The notes below the pieces were generated by a model, which had not been told where the DNA came from, ran no database searches, and was given only the letters and a program-made list of their open reading frames with translations. From the NCBI GenBank assembly GCA_044506885.1, contig JBIQKC010000014.1, positions 1-64,000 on the forward strand: DNA of 64,000 nt, read 5' to 3'. Source of the stretch: Croceibacterium_A sp044506885. Its GTDB lineage: Bacteria; Pseudomonadota; Alphaproteobacteria; Sphingomonadales; Sphingomonadaceae. Shown here piece after piece: positions 52,116 through 60,880 of the stretch. A program made the position numbers and the translations under genes. The stretch's first letter is position 1. Every line of letters begins with the position of its first letter.

Positions 52116-53585
52116 GTGTCGCATTTCCCCGATACTCCCAGCTTTACCGGCTTCAACACCCCCAGCCGGATAGAGGCGGACATCGCCGACCTCCAGCACA
52201 CCGGCGCGATCCCGCCCGAACTGGACGGCGCGTTCTATCGCGTGCAGCCCGATCCGCAGTTTCCTCCCCGGCTGGGTGACGACATCTCGTTCAACGGCGA
52301 CGGGATGATAACCCGGTTCCATTTCCACGACGGCCAGTGCGATTTCCGCCAGCGCTGGGCCAAGACCGACAAGTGGAAGCTGGAGAACGAGGCGGGCAAG
52401 GCCCTGTTCGGCGCCTACCGCAACCCGCTGACCGACGACGAATCGGTCAAGGGCCGCATCCGCTCCACCGCCAACACCAACGCCTGGATCTATGCCGGCA
52501 AGCTGTGGGCGATGAAGGAAGACAGCCCCTCGCTGCTGATGGACCCGGCGACGATGGAGACGATCGGGTTCGAGAAGTTCGGCGGCAAGATGACCGGGCA
52601 GACTTTCACCGCGCACCCCAAGGTCGACCCGAAGACCGGCAACATGGTCGCCATCGGCTATGCCGCCTCGGGCCTCTGCACCGACGACGTCGCCTATTAC
52701 GAGGTGAACCCCGAAGGCGAACTGGTGCGCGAGAAGTGGTTCAAGGTTCCCTACTACTGCATGATGCACGATTTCGGCATCACCGAGGATTACCTCGTCC
52801 TCCACATCGTGCCCTCGATCGGCAGTTGGGAGCGGCTGGAAAAGGGCCTGCCGCACTTCGGCTTCGACACCACGCTGCCGGTGTACCTGGGCGTCATCCC
52901 CCGGCGCGACGATCTGAAGCAGGAAGACATCCGCTGGTTCAAGCGCGACAACTGCTTCGCCAGCCACGTCCTCAACGCCTGGCAGGAAGGGAGCCGCATC
53001 CACTTCATCGTGCCCGAAGCGAAGAACAACATGTTCCCCTTCTTCCCCGACGTCCACGGCGCGCCGTTCAACGGGATGGAGGCGATGAGCAAGCTGACCG
53101 ACTGGGTGGTGGACCTGTCGTCCAACGGCGAGGAGTTCGCCGAGATCAACCGGCTTACGAAAACCGCCAGCGAATTTCCCCGCATCGACGACCGCTTCAC
53201 CGGGGTCAGGAACCGCTACGGCTGGAGCCTCGAAATGGACATGAAGCGGCCGGTGGAGCTGAAGGGCGGCAGCGCGGGCGGCTTCATGATGAACTGCCTG
53301 TTCCTGAAGGATCTCGAAACCGGGGCGGAGCAGCACTGGTGGTGCGGCCCGGTGTCCTCACTTCAGGAACCGTGCTTCATCCCGCGCAGCAAGGACGCGT
53401 CCGAAGGCGATGGCTGGATCGTCATGGTCTGCAACCGGCTGGAAGACCACCGCAGCGACCTGCTGCTGTTCGATGCGCTCGACATCGAAAAGGGCCCCAT
53501 CGCCACCGTCAAGGTGCCGATCCAGCTCCGCTTCGGCCTCCACGGCAACTTCGCGCCCAGCGAGGAGATCGGGCTCGCGGCGTAG
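52116..53585 (+). CDS. lsd: Lignostilbene-alpha,beta-dioxygenase (carotenoid cleavage oxygenase family)
   Basis: 489-aa non-haem iron dioxygenase cleaving the central double bond of stilbenes to two aldehydes (lignostilbene to vanillin). It follows the Sphingomonas LsdA sequence closely from end to end. The four iron His are His167 (TAHPK), His218 (MMHDF), His284 (ASHVL) and His476 (GLHGNF). Substrate-phenol residues Tyr101 (FGAYRNPL) and Lys134 (AMKEDSP) sit at the same numbers as in LsdA, which argues for a 4-hydroxystilbene substrate rather than a carotenoid. The GTG at 52116 has AAGGAGAGG upstream. No signal peptide, so cytoplasmic. Divergent from marR and the AAHS transporter. Confidence 0.93.
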   Translation: MSHFPDTPSFTGFNTPSRIEADIADLQHTGAIPPELDGAFYRVQPDPQFPPRLGDDISFNGDGMITRFHFHDGQCDFRQRWAKTDKWKLENEAGKALFGAYRNPLTDDESVKGRIRSTANTNAWIYAGKLWAMKEDSPSLLMDPATMETIGFEKFGGKMTGQTFTAHPKVDPKTGNMVAIGYAASGLCTDDVAYYEVNPEGELVREKWFKVPYYCMMHDFGITEDYLVLHIVPSIGSWERLEKGLPHFGFDTTLPVYLGVIPRRDDLKQEDIRWFKRDNCFASHVLNAWQEGSRIHFIVPEAKNNMFPFFPDVHGAPFNGMEAMSKLTDWVVDLSSNGEEFAEINRLTKTASEFPRIDDRFTGVRNRYGWSLEMDMKRPVELKGGSAGGFMMNCLFLKDLETGAEQHWWCGPVSSLQEPCFIPRSKDASEGDGWIVMVCNRLEDHRSDLLLFDALDIEKGPIATVKVPIQLRFGLHGNFAPSEEIGLAA

Positions 53586-53601
53586 GAAAGGGCGATTTGC
53601 C

Positions 53602-54975
53602 TTACGGCGCTATCCCTGTGGAACGATAAATCTCGATCCTGTTGTTTATCGCCGCGGCCTCGGTTGCGATCCGCTGGCGCCGCGCGGCGTACAGGCTGCG
53701 CTGGGCGTCGAGATTGGACAGGAAGCTGTCTATTCCGCCGCGATAGCGCTCCTCCGTGAGCCTCGCCGCATCGGCCGCCGCATCGGTGCTGGCCTGCGCC
53801 GCGCGCATGCGTTCGGCGATGGTGCCCTGATCGGCCAGAGCGTCGGCGACTTCGCGGAACGCGGCCTGGACGGTTCGTTCGTAGGATGCAAGCGCGGCAT
53901 CGCGCTGCGCCTCGCTCGCTTCGACACCGGCGCTTCGCCCGCCGGCGTCGAACACGGTCTGGCTGGCGTCGGCGCCGGCGCTTGCGCGAAAGGCGCTGTC
54001 GCTGAACAGCGCGCCAAGCGCGTTGCTGCCGAAGCTGAGCAGGCCGGAGAGCGAGATCGACGGGAACAGACGCGCGCGGGCCGCGCCGATGTCGGCATTC
54101 GCGGCCCGCAAGCGGTATTCCGCCTCGATGATGTCGGGGCGGCGCAGCAGCACTGCCGAATTCGTCCCCAGGGGGACCGTCCCGATGCCGGCGAGGGCGC
54201 TTTCCAGGTCCGGGGGAAACAGATCGCGATCGAACTCCGCGCCAATCAGGAGCCGGACGAGATTCTCGTTCCGGGCCAGCGCAGTCGTCTGCACGGCAAG
54301 GTCGGCTTCCGCGGTCGCCAGCAACTGTTCCGCCTGCCGCACGTCGGTGCGCGGGGCGATTCCTCCTTCGAGGCGCATTCTGGTCAGTTCGAGGCTGCGG
54401 CGGGCGTTGGCCGCCGTATCCTGCGCCACCGCCAGCAACTCGCGATTTGCCGCATGGGCGGCCCACGCAGCCGCGAGATCCGCCACCAGCGCGATGCGTA
54501 CGGTTCGGCTGGCGGCCTCCGAAGCGAGCGCTCGGTCCCGCGCCGCGGCCGAGAGGTTCGCGAGCCGTCCGAACAGGTCGATCTCGAACGAGGCTATCCC
54601 GCCGAGGACCGAATAGCTTTCGCTTTCCGGCGCGCCGCCGCCCGTGGCGTAGTCGCCGCCGGCGCTGACGCCGAGCGCGGGGAACTGCGCCGAGCGCGCA
54701 ACCCTGGCGTTCGCTCGGGCCAGCTCGACATTGGCCGCGGCGATGCGCAGGTCCCTGTTGTTGGCCAGCGCCTGTTCCGCCAGCGCGAGGAAGCGCCCGT
54801 CGCGGAAGACGTCCGTATAATTGACCGACGGCAGCGCTTCCTCGGTCTGTATCAGGTAGGCGTCGCCGATCGGCCAGGTCTCGGGAACGGGCGGGGCGGG
54901 CGAGACATGGGCCGGGGCGAGCGAACAGCCCGCCAACAGCATCGAGGCGACAAGCGGGGCCGCGCGACAGCTCAT
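53602..54975 (-). CDS. RND efflux outer-membrane lipoprotein (OprM/NodT type)
   Basis: 457-aa outer-membrane channel. Lipobox LLAGC (Cys17), two repeats of the OEP domain with coiled-coil helices (LAEQALANNRDLRIAAANVELARANARVARS; SYERTVQAAFREVADALADQG), and RRPDIIEAEYRLRAANADIGAARARLFPS, the NodT/OprM signature. The ATG at 54975 overlaps the RND gene stop (ATGA). Third gene of a complete MFP-RND-OMF operon. Confidence 0.95.
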   Translation of the reverse strand: MSCRAAPLVASMLLAGCSLAPAHVSPAPPVPETWPIGDAYLIQTEEALPSVNYTDVFRDGRFLALAEQALANNRDLRIAAANVELARANARVARSAQFPALGVSAGGDYATGGGAPESESYSVLGGIASFEIDLFGRLANLSAAARDRALASEAASRTVRIALVADLAAAWAAHAANRELLAVAQDTAANARRSLELTRMRLEGGIAPRTDVRQAEQLLATAEADLAVQTTALARNENLVRLLIGAEFDRDLFPPDLESALAGIGTVPLGTNSAVLLRRPDIIEAEYRLRAANADIGAARARLFPSISLSGLLSFGSNALGALFSDSAFRASAGADASQTVFDAGGRSAGVEASEAQRDAALASYERTVQAAFREVADALADQGTIAERMRAAQASTDAAADAARLTEERYRGGIDSFLSNLDAQRSLYAARRQRIATEAAAINNRIEIYRSTGIAP

Positions 54976-57900
54976 GCCGCCGCGCCTTCGCCATCGGCCG
55001 GATGATGGAGTTTCCGCTGCGCTGCCGCCAGGCCGTCGCGCACGCCCCGGCGCACGAGGACGAAGAACAGCGGGATATAGAAGATGGCCAGCAGCGTGGC
55101 CGTCAGCATGCCGCCGATCACCGAGGTGCCGATGGCGATCTGGCTGTTCGCGCCCGCGCCCGTGGCGAGCGCCAGGGGCAGGACGCCGAAAATGAAGGCG
55201 AAGCTCGTCATCAGGATCGGCCGCAGGCGGATGCGCGCGGCTTCCAGTGCGGCCTCTATGATGCGCTTGCCCTGCTTCTCCGCCTGTTCGGCAAACTCGA
55301 TCATCAGGATGGCGTTCTTCGACGCCAGCCCCATCGTGGTGAGCAGCCCGATTTGCAGGTAGATGTCGTTCTCCAGCCCGCGCAGCGTCACTGCAAAGAC
55401 GGCCCCGACCAGCCCCAGCGGGATGATCAGCAGCACGGCGACCGGGATCGACCAGCTTTCGTAGAGCGCCGCCAGGCACAGGAACACCACGAGCAGCGAC
55501 AGCGCATAGAGCATTGGCGCCTGACCGGAGGAAAGCCGTTCCTCGAACGACGAACCGGACCACGCGACGCTCGTCCCTTCGATCTGCCGGGAGAGCTGTT
55601 CGATTCGGTCCATCGCCTCGCCCGAACTTGCGCCGGGAGCGGGCTGGCCGGAAATCTGGAAAGCCGGCAGGCCCTGGAATCGCGAGACGGAACTGGGGGC
55701 GATTTCCCAGCCCGTCCGGGTGAACGCGGAGAACGGCGCCATTTCGCCGCTGGCGGTTCGCGCGTACCATTGGCCGAGATCTTCGGGGCGCGAACGGTAA
55801 GGCGCGTCTCCCTGGACATAGACGCGCTTGACGCGCCCGTTCTCGATATAGTCGCCGATGTATCGCCCGCCCCAGGCGGTGGAGAGCGTGGAGTTCACTT
55901 CGCCTATCGACAGGCCATAGGCCGACAGCCGCTCGAAATCCGTATCTACGCGCAGCGTGGGCTGGTCGGGCAGGTCGCCCAACCGGACGTTGGCGAGCCG
56001 GGGGTCTTCGTTTGCCAGCCGCAGCAGTTCGTCGCGCGCGGCGGCGAATTCCTCGCGCGACAGGCCGGTGCTGTTGAGGAACTGCATCGAAAAGCCCGAG
56101 GTATCGCCCAGGCCGCGCACCGCGCCGGGAACCAGCGCGAAGACCTGGGCGTCGCGAAGTCCGGCGAAGGCCGCCCGCGTGCGATCCGCGATCGCGGCGG
56201 CGGTGTTCTCTGCGCCTCTGCGTTCGTTCCAGTGTTTCAGGTTGATGAAGCCCTGACCCGTGTTCTGGCCCGATGCGCCGCCACCGCCTCCGCCACCGGC
56301 GATCAGGAACAGGAAATCGGTGTTGGCCGCCTCCGCCGTGGTGAGATATTCCGCGATCATGTCGCGGACTTCCTCCGTGCGGCTGATCGTCGCGCCGGCG
56401 GGCAGGCGATACTGCACCATGACCCGCCCCTGGTCTTCGCCGGGAATGAATCCGCCGGGGAGGCGGAAGAACAGCAGGGCAAGCAGCGCCAGCACCAGCC
56501 CGTAGATGGCGATGAACAGCCATCTGCGGTCCACCACTCTGGAAACCCAGCCGGTATAGCGATCGAGCAGGCGCTCGAAGCCGTCGTTGAACCAGTGCTT
56601 CGCCCGCTCGAGCGCGTGCGAGAGCCCGCCGGCCGGGCGGCTGTCGGCGCTTTCCCCGTGCGTCTTTGGTTTCAGCAGGGTCGCCGTGAGGGCGGGGCTG
56701 AGGATCAGCGCGACGAGGACCGACAGGATCATCGCGGTGATGATGGTGAGCGAGAACTGCCGGTAGATAACCCCGGTGGATCCGCCGAAAAACGCCATCG
56801 GCAGGAACACCGCCGACAGCACCAGGCCGATGGCGATCAGCGCGACCTGAAGCTCGCCCATCGACTTTATCGTCGCTTCGCGCGCGCTCATGCCTGGGTT
56901 CTCGTGCATCAGGCGTTCGACGTTCTCGACCACGACGATGGCGTCGTCGACCAGCAGGCCGATCGCGATGACGAGCCCGAACAGGGTCAGCGTGTTGACG
57001 GAGAAACCCGCGAAATAGAGCACCGCGAAAGTGCCCAGCAGCACGATCGGCACGGCGATGGCCGGTATCAGCGTCGCCCGCCAGCTTTGCAGGAACACGA
57101 ACATTACGATTACGACCAGGACCACCGCTTCGATCAGGGCCTTCACCACCTGGTTGACCGACAGGCGGATGAAGTTGGTGGAATCGTTGGCGTAGGCGTA
57201 GCTGAGGCCCTCGGGCAGATTGCGGCTCAGTTCTTCCATCGTCGCCTTGACCGCTTCGGCGGTGCGCAGGGCGTCCGCGCCGGGGCTGAGCGAAACCGAC
57301 ATGCCCGCGCTGGGGTGCCGGTTCATCTGCATGATGACGTTGTAGCTCTGGGCCCCCACTTCCACCCTGGCCACGTCCTTCAGCCGCACGGCGGAACCGT
57401 CGCTTGCGGTTTTCAGCAGGATGTTCCGGAATTCCTCCGCCGTCTGCATCCGGCCCTGCGCGGTGACTGTCGCGTTCAGCAACTGATCCGGCGCGGACGG
57501 CTGCCCGCCGATTTCGCCGGCGGCGACTTCGGCATTCTGGCTGGTGATCGCGTTGACCACGTCGTTCGGGATCAGGGAGAACGCCGCCAGCTTGTGCGGG
57601 TCGAGCCAGATGCGCATCGCGTGGGCCGAACCGAACACGTTCACATCGCCGACTCCGTCGACGCGCGCCAACGCATCCTGGATGTTGGACGTCAGGTAAT
57701 CCGCGACGTCCTGATGCGAGCGGGTGTTGGTCGTATCGTATACGCCCACCATCAGCAGGGAGTCGGAGTTCGATTTGGTGACCTGGACGCCCTGGCGCTG
57801 GACGTCGGCGGGCAGCCGCGAGAGCGCCTGCTGGATGCGGTTCTGCACCTGCACCTGCGCAATGTCGGGATCGGTGCCCTTGGCGAACGTGACCGAGATG

Positions 57901-58166
57901 CTGGCGCCGCCGCGAGAGTTCGACTGCGAACTGAAATAGAGCAGGCCGTCGAGGCCGGTCAGTTGCTGTTCCAGTATCTGGGTAACGCTGTTCTCGACCG
58001 TTTCGGCGGACGCGCCGGGGTAACTGGCGCGCACGTTGACCTGCGTCGGGGCGATGTCCGGGTACTGTTCGATCGGCAACTGCGTCAGCGCGCCGATACC
58101 GAACAGCATGACCAGGATGGCGAGAACCCAGGCGAAGATCGGCCGGTCGATGAATATCCGGGACAT
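54972..58166 (-). CDS. RND multidrug efflux transporter (HAE1/AcrB type)
   Basis: 1064-aa inner-membrane proton antiporter with 12 helices and two large periplasmic loops. N-terminus FIDRPIFAWVLAILVMLFG; helix 4 proton-relay pair in LVIAIGLLVDDAIVVVENVERLM (Asp-Asp); GGSTGVIYRQFSLTI; and the second half GLASKNAILMIEFAEQ. A Gly-rich stretch (GGGGGGGASGQNTG, about residue 634) sits in the second porter loop where AcrB has a short loop. It probably exports hydrophobic toxicants. Six bases from the MFP gene and overlapping the OMF gene. Confidence 0.96.
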   Translation of the reverse strand: MSRIFIDRPIFAWVLAILVMLFGIGALTQLPIEQYPDIAPTQVNVRASYPGASAETVENSVTQILEQQLTGLDGLLYFSSQSNSRGGASISVTFAKGTDPDIAQVQVQNRIQQALSRLPADVQRQGVQVTKSNSDSLLMVGVYDTTNTRSHQDVADYLTSNIQDALARVDGVGDVNVFGSAHAMRIWLDPHKLAAFSLIPNDVVNAITSQNAEVAAGEIGGQPSAPDQLLNATVTAQGRMQTAEEFRNILLKTASDGSAVRLKDVARVEVGAQSYNVIMQMNRHPSAGMSVSLSPGADALRTAEAVKATMEELSRNLPEGLSYAYANDSTNFIRLSVNQVVKALIEAVVLVVIVMFVFLQSWRATLIPAIAVPIVLLGTFAVLYFAGFSVNTLTLFGLVIAIGLLVDDAIVVVENVERLMHENPGMSAREATIKSMGELQVALIAIGLVLSAVFLPMAFFGGSTGVIYRQFSLTIITAMILSVLVALILSPALTATLLKPKTHGESADSRPAGGLSHALERAKHWFNDGFERLLDRYTGWVSRVVDRRWLFIAIYGLVLALLALLFFRLPGGFIPGEDQGRVMVQYRLPAGATISRTEEVRDMIAEYLTTAEAANTDFLFLIAGGGGGGGASGQNTGQGFINLKHWNERRGAENTAAAIADRTRAAFAGLRDAQVFALVPGAVRGLGDTSGFSMQFLNSTGLSREEFAAARDELLRLANEDPRLANVRLGDLPDQPTLRVDTDFERLSAYGLSIGEVNSTLSTAWGGRYIGDYIENGRVKRVYVQGDAPYRSRPEDLGQWYARTASGEMAPFSAFTRTGWEIAPSSVSRFQGLPAFQISGQPAPGASSGEAMDRIEQLSRQIEGTSVAWSGSSFEERLSSGQAPMLYALSLLVVFLCLAALYESWSIPVAVLLIIPLGLVGAVFAVTLRGLENDIYLQIGLLTTMGLASKNAILMIEFAEQAEKQGKRIIEAALEAARIRLRPILMTSFAFIFGVLPLALATGAGANSQIAIGTSVIGGMLTATLLAIFYIPLFFVLVRRGVRDGLAAAQRKLHHPADGEGAAA

Positions 58167-58172
58167 CGCCGG

Positions 58173-59336
58173 TCAGCCCCGCGGCGCGCCGCCGGAAGCG
58201 GGTGCGCCGGCCCGCTGCTCCGTCGCAACCTCGACCGGCCGGATCGACGCGCCATGCCGGAGATTGTTCAGGCCCTGCGTGATGACCCGCTCGCCCGCTT
58301 TCAGGCCCGACGAGATCACCCAGTTCGTGCCCGATGTCCGCGTCGCGGTGACCTTGCGCCGCTCGGCCGTGTTGTCGCTGCCGACGACGTAGAGATACGG
58401 CGTGCCGTCGAAATCGCGCAATAGCGCCGGCTGCGGGACAAGCAGGACACCGGGCTGGATCGCCTGGTCGAACACCGCGCGGACGAACATGCCGGGAAGC
58501 AGCAGGCCCTCCGGATTGGGGAAGCGCGCCCGCAGCGTGACGCTTCCGGTGTCGGGATTGACGACCACTTCGGAGAACTGGACCGTGCCCGGCAGCGGGT
58601 ATTCGCTTCCGTCCTCGAGTTGCAGGCGGACGCTCGCGTCGGCTTCCACCAGGTCGCCGCGGACAAGGGATTGCCGCAGCGCGGTCATCTCGGCGCTCGA
58701 TTGCTGGACGTCGACGTAGATCGGATCGATCCGCTGGATGGCCGCGAGCGGATCGGCCTGGTTGGCGCTGACCAGCGCGCCGACAGTCGACAGCGAGCGT
58801 CCGATTCTTCCGCCGATCGGCGCGGGGATTGTCGTATAGCGCAGGTTGATGCGGGCCGTTTCCAGCGCCGCCTCGCTCTGCGCCACCGCCGCGCGGGCCA
58901 TTCGCGCCTGGGCGGCCGCGTCGGTATATTCCTGCTGCGAGATGGCCTCCATCTCCGCCAGCGGGCGGTATCGTTCGGCCTTCGCCTCAGCCGCCTCGGC
59001 GGCGGCGCGCGCGCTGGCCAGGTTGGCGCTCGCCTGGTTCACCGCCGCGCGATAGAGGCTGGGGTCGACCTGATAGAGCGGTTGCCCCGCACGCACTATC
59101 TGCCCCTCGCGGAACAGCCGCTGGCGGATGTAGCCGGTGATTTGCGGGCGCACCTCGCTGGCTTCGAAGGCGGCGGTGCGTCCCGGAAGCGTGGTGGAAA
59201 CGGCGATGTCCTGCGCGGCCACCGTCACGAAGCCGACTTCCGGCCCGGGCCTGTCCGGTGGCGCGCCGTTGCCCGAGCAGCCCGCAAGCGCGAACAGGAC
59301 CGGCAGGAACGACTTCGCCAACGTTGATCGGATCAT
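58173..59336 (-). CDS. RND efflux periplasmic adaptor (membrane fusion protein)
   Basis: 387-aa adaptor. Lipobox FALAGC (Cys20), lipoyl and hairpin region (GYIRQRLFREGQIVRAGQPLYQVD, then ASANLASARAAAEAAEAKAERYRPL), beta-barrel (IDPIYVDVQQSS) and membrane-proximal domain (LLPGMFVRAVFDQ, GLKAGERVITQGLNNLRHG). The ATG at 59336 has GGGGAGG upstream; the open frame further upstream is non-coding in character. First gene of the efflux operon. A TetR-style palindrome lies at 59386-59401. No repressor gene is adjacent. Confidence 0.95.
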   Translation of the reverse strand: MIRSTLAKSFLPVLFALAGCSGNGAPPDRPGPEVGFVTVAAQDIAVSTTLPGRTAAFEASEVRPQITGYIRQRLFREGQIVRAGQPLYQVDPSLYRAAVNQASANLASARAAAEAAEAKAERYRPLAEMEAISQQEYTDAAAQARMARAAVAQSEAALETARINLRYTTIPAPIGGRIGRSLSTVGALVSANQADPLAAIQRIDPIYVDVQQSSAEMTALRQSLVRGDLVEADASVRLQLEDGSEYPLPGTVQFSEVVVNPDTGSVTLRARFPNPEGLLLPGMFVRAVFDQAIQPGVLLVPQPALLRDFDGTPYLYVVGSDNTAERRKVTATRTSGTNWVISSGLKAGERVITQGLNNLRHGASIRPVEVATEQRAGAPASGGAPRG

Positions 59337-59823
59337 CGGCAAGCCTCCCCGTACGGTTTCGCCGGATCGGGCCGGCGGATTCGATTTACCGCTTTCGGTA
59401 ACGCGTGAATGGCGGCGGCTCCAGAGCGCATCGGTGGGCAGGCTCGGGATGTTCCGGGTCAGAAGGAAGACATGGGTCTTATGCGGCAAGCTCCAGAACA
59501 GATAGAGGCAACCGGCGTTCGCGCCGCGGATCGCGGCGCTGCATTCGCACGCCGCCGTTTTCCGTAACTCGCCTCGCCCGCCTGAGCAGGGCGTTAACGG
59601 TTCGCCGCAAGCCACGCTCCGATTGCCCGCGCTATGGCCGGCGCGGGCAGCGGCGTTCATCCGCCAGCAAGGTCCGCCTGACAGTCGAACCTCGCTTGCA
59701 TGCCGCACGTCGTGTTTTCGAGAGATTTTTGAAGTTCCGCGGACCGGTATGTCGCGATTGTGGCCACCGGCGGGAACTCGCGGACATGCAGGGCTGTTGT
59801 TGCGGTCTGAAGGAGCAAAAGCA
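59337..59823. other. Divergent intergenic region between the efflux operon and the OmpA-family gene
   Basis: 487 bases without a convincing gene. It holds the efflux promoter side with the palindrome at 59386-59401. On the other side, AAGGAGC lies 7 bases before the OmpA-family ATG. Open frames crossing it lack family character and plausible codon use. Confidence 0.6.
59386..59401. promoter_or_regulatory. Palindromic operator upstream of the RND operon
   Basis: TTACCG-CTTT-CGGTAA, perfect 6+6 arms, 50 bases before the adaptor ATG. Size and position suit a TetR- or MarR-type repressor encoded elsewhere. Confidence 0.45.
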
Positions 59824-60726
59824 ATGAACGTCATTTCCAGGAAACCGGCCGTCCTATTCCTGTGCGCCGTGGCCGGCGCGTCGGTGGCGGGAAGCGCCGC
59901 GGCGCAAGAGTTGACGCCGGCGGTGGACGACAGCTCGATCACCGTGCTCGGCAACGCCCCGGCCGATCTGACCGGGCTCGTCGAAGGGCCGGACATCGAA
60001 GGGTTCATCTCCGCGCGCACCGCCGGCGGGCTGGAAGTGACCGGCCTCGATGGCGCGCCCGTCCCGGTCTATCTCAGCGAAGCGACCCAGATCCGCGGCA
60101 AGGGCGGATTCCTCGGCCTCAATCGCACCTCCCTCGGCTCGGAATCGCTGCTTAACGGCCTGCCGGTCACCGTGGAGACGGTGCAGTGGAACAACGGCCT
60201 CGTCGCCAGCCGCATCCGGCTCAAGAACAACGATCTCGAAACCGCGGCGATGATCCGCAACGGCACCAACCAGCGCTTCGTCCAGAACGAGGTCGCCATC
60301 GAAACCAATGCCGCCGCCACAGAAGCGCTGCGCGGCCGCATGGGCGACATCGACAAGTACAACATCAAGGGCACCACCAACGTCTATTTCGACACCGGCA
60401 AGTGGCAGATCTCGCCCGCCGCGGAACGCGAACTGTGCCAGGCGGCGCAGGATGCCGACGCGATGGAAAACGCCCTGCTGCTGGTCGTCGGCTACACCGA
60501 CGATGTGGGCAACGAGGACTTCAACCAGGAACTGAGCGAAAAGCGCGCCGGCCGCGTGGTCAACTACCTCCAGCAGAAGTGCAGCTGGGCCCCCTGGCGC
60601 ATGCTCACCCCCACCGGCATGGCGGAATCGGACCCGCTGGCCGACAACACCACCGCCGCCGGCCGCGCCCAGAACCGCCGCGTCTCGGTGAACATCCTCG
60701 TCAGCAAGGCCGTCGACGGGGCCTGA
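59824..60726 (+). CDS. OmpA-family exported protein
   Basis: 300-aa protein with a signal peptide (AVLFLCAVAGASVAGSAAAQ). The N-terminal half (about 30-170) has two short beta repeats: VEGPDIEGFISARTAGGLEV...PVYLSEATQIRGKGGFLGLN resembles small OB/DUF5666-type domains. The C-terminal OmpA domain binds peptidoglycan: TTNVYFDTGKWQISPAAERE, VVGYTDDVGNEDFNQELSEK and AGRAQNRRVSVNILV, with the Asp and Arg that bind diaminopimelate. No transmembrane barrel is evident, so probably periplasmic or lipid-free. AAGGAGC upstream supports the ATG at 59824. Confidence 0.9.
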   Translation: MNVISRKPAVLFLCAVAGASVAGSAAAQELTPAVDDSSITVLGNAPADLTGLVEGPDIEGFISARTAGGLEVTGLDGAPVPVYLSEATQIRGKGGFLGLNRTSLGSESLLNGLPVTVETVQWNNGLVASRIRLKNNDLETAAMIRNGTNQRFVQNEVAIETNAAATEALRGRMGDIDKYNIKGTTNVYFDTGKWQISPAAERELCQAAQDADAMENALLLVVGYTDDVGNEDFNQELSEKRAGRVVNYLQQKCSWAPWRMLTPTGMAESDPLADNTTAAGRAQNRRVSVNILVSKAVDGA

Positions 60727-60756
60727 CGCCCCTCTTCCGACCCGACAGGTCGTCGC

Positions 60757-60784
60757 GCGGGCGGTCCCGAATGGGGCCGCCCGC
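60757..60784 (+). terminator. Terminator-like hairpin after the OmpA-family gene
   Basis: GCGGGCGGTCCC (60757-60768) pairs with GGGGCCGCCCGC (60773-60784) with one G-T pair and a GAAT loop. There is no T tract, so the efficiency is uncertain. Confidence 0.45.
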
Positions 60785-60880
60785 CTGCGTTCTGCGGGAT
60801 CGAAAATCCGCTGTCCTATTCCGCGATCCGTGCATAGTACCCCTGATTCGCCTTTTGTTCTCAATCTGGAGAAGCGAATC

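Noticed and set aside
52116..53585. Carotenoid or retinoid cleavage enzyme
   Set aside because: Tyr101 and Lys134, which hold the phenol of lignostilbene in LsdA, are at the same positions, and no carotenoid genes are nearby.
55002..58424. Open frame of about 1140 codons antisense to the RND transporter
   Set aside because: Artefact of codon usage. The minus-strand protein is a full-length AcrB-type transporter.
59337..59823. Extended N-terminus for the efflux adaptor, in frame up to 60020
   Set aside because: The added residues have no family resemblance. The lipobox signal peptide starts exactly at 59336 behind a good ribosome binding site.
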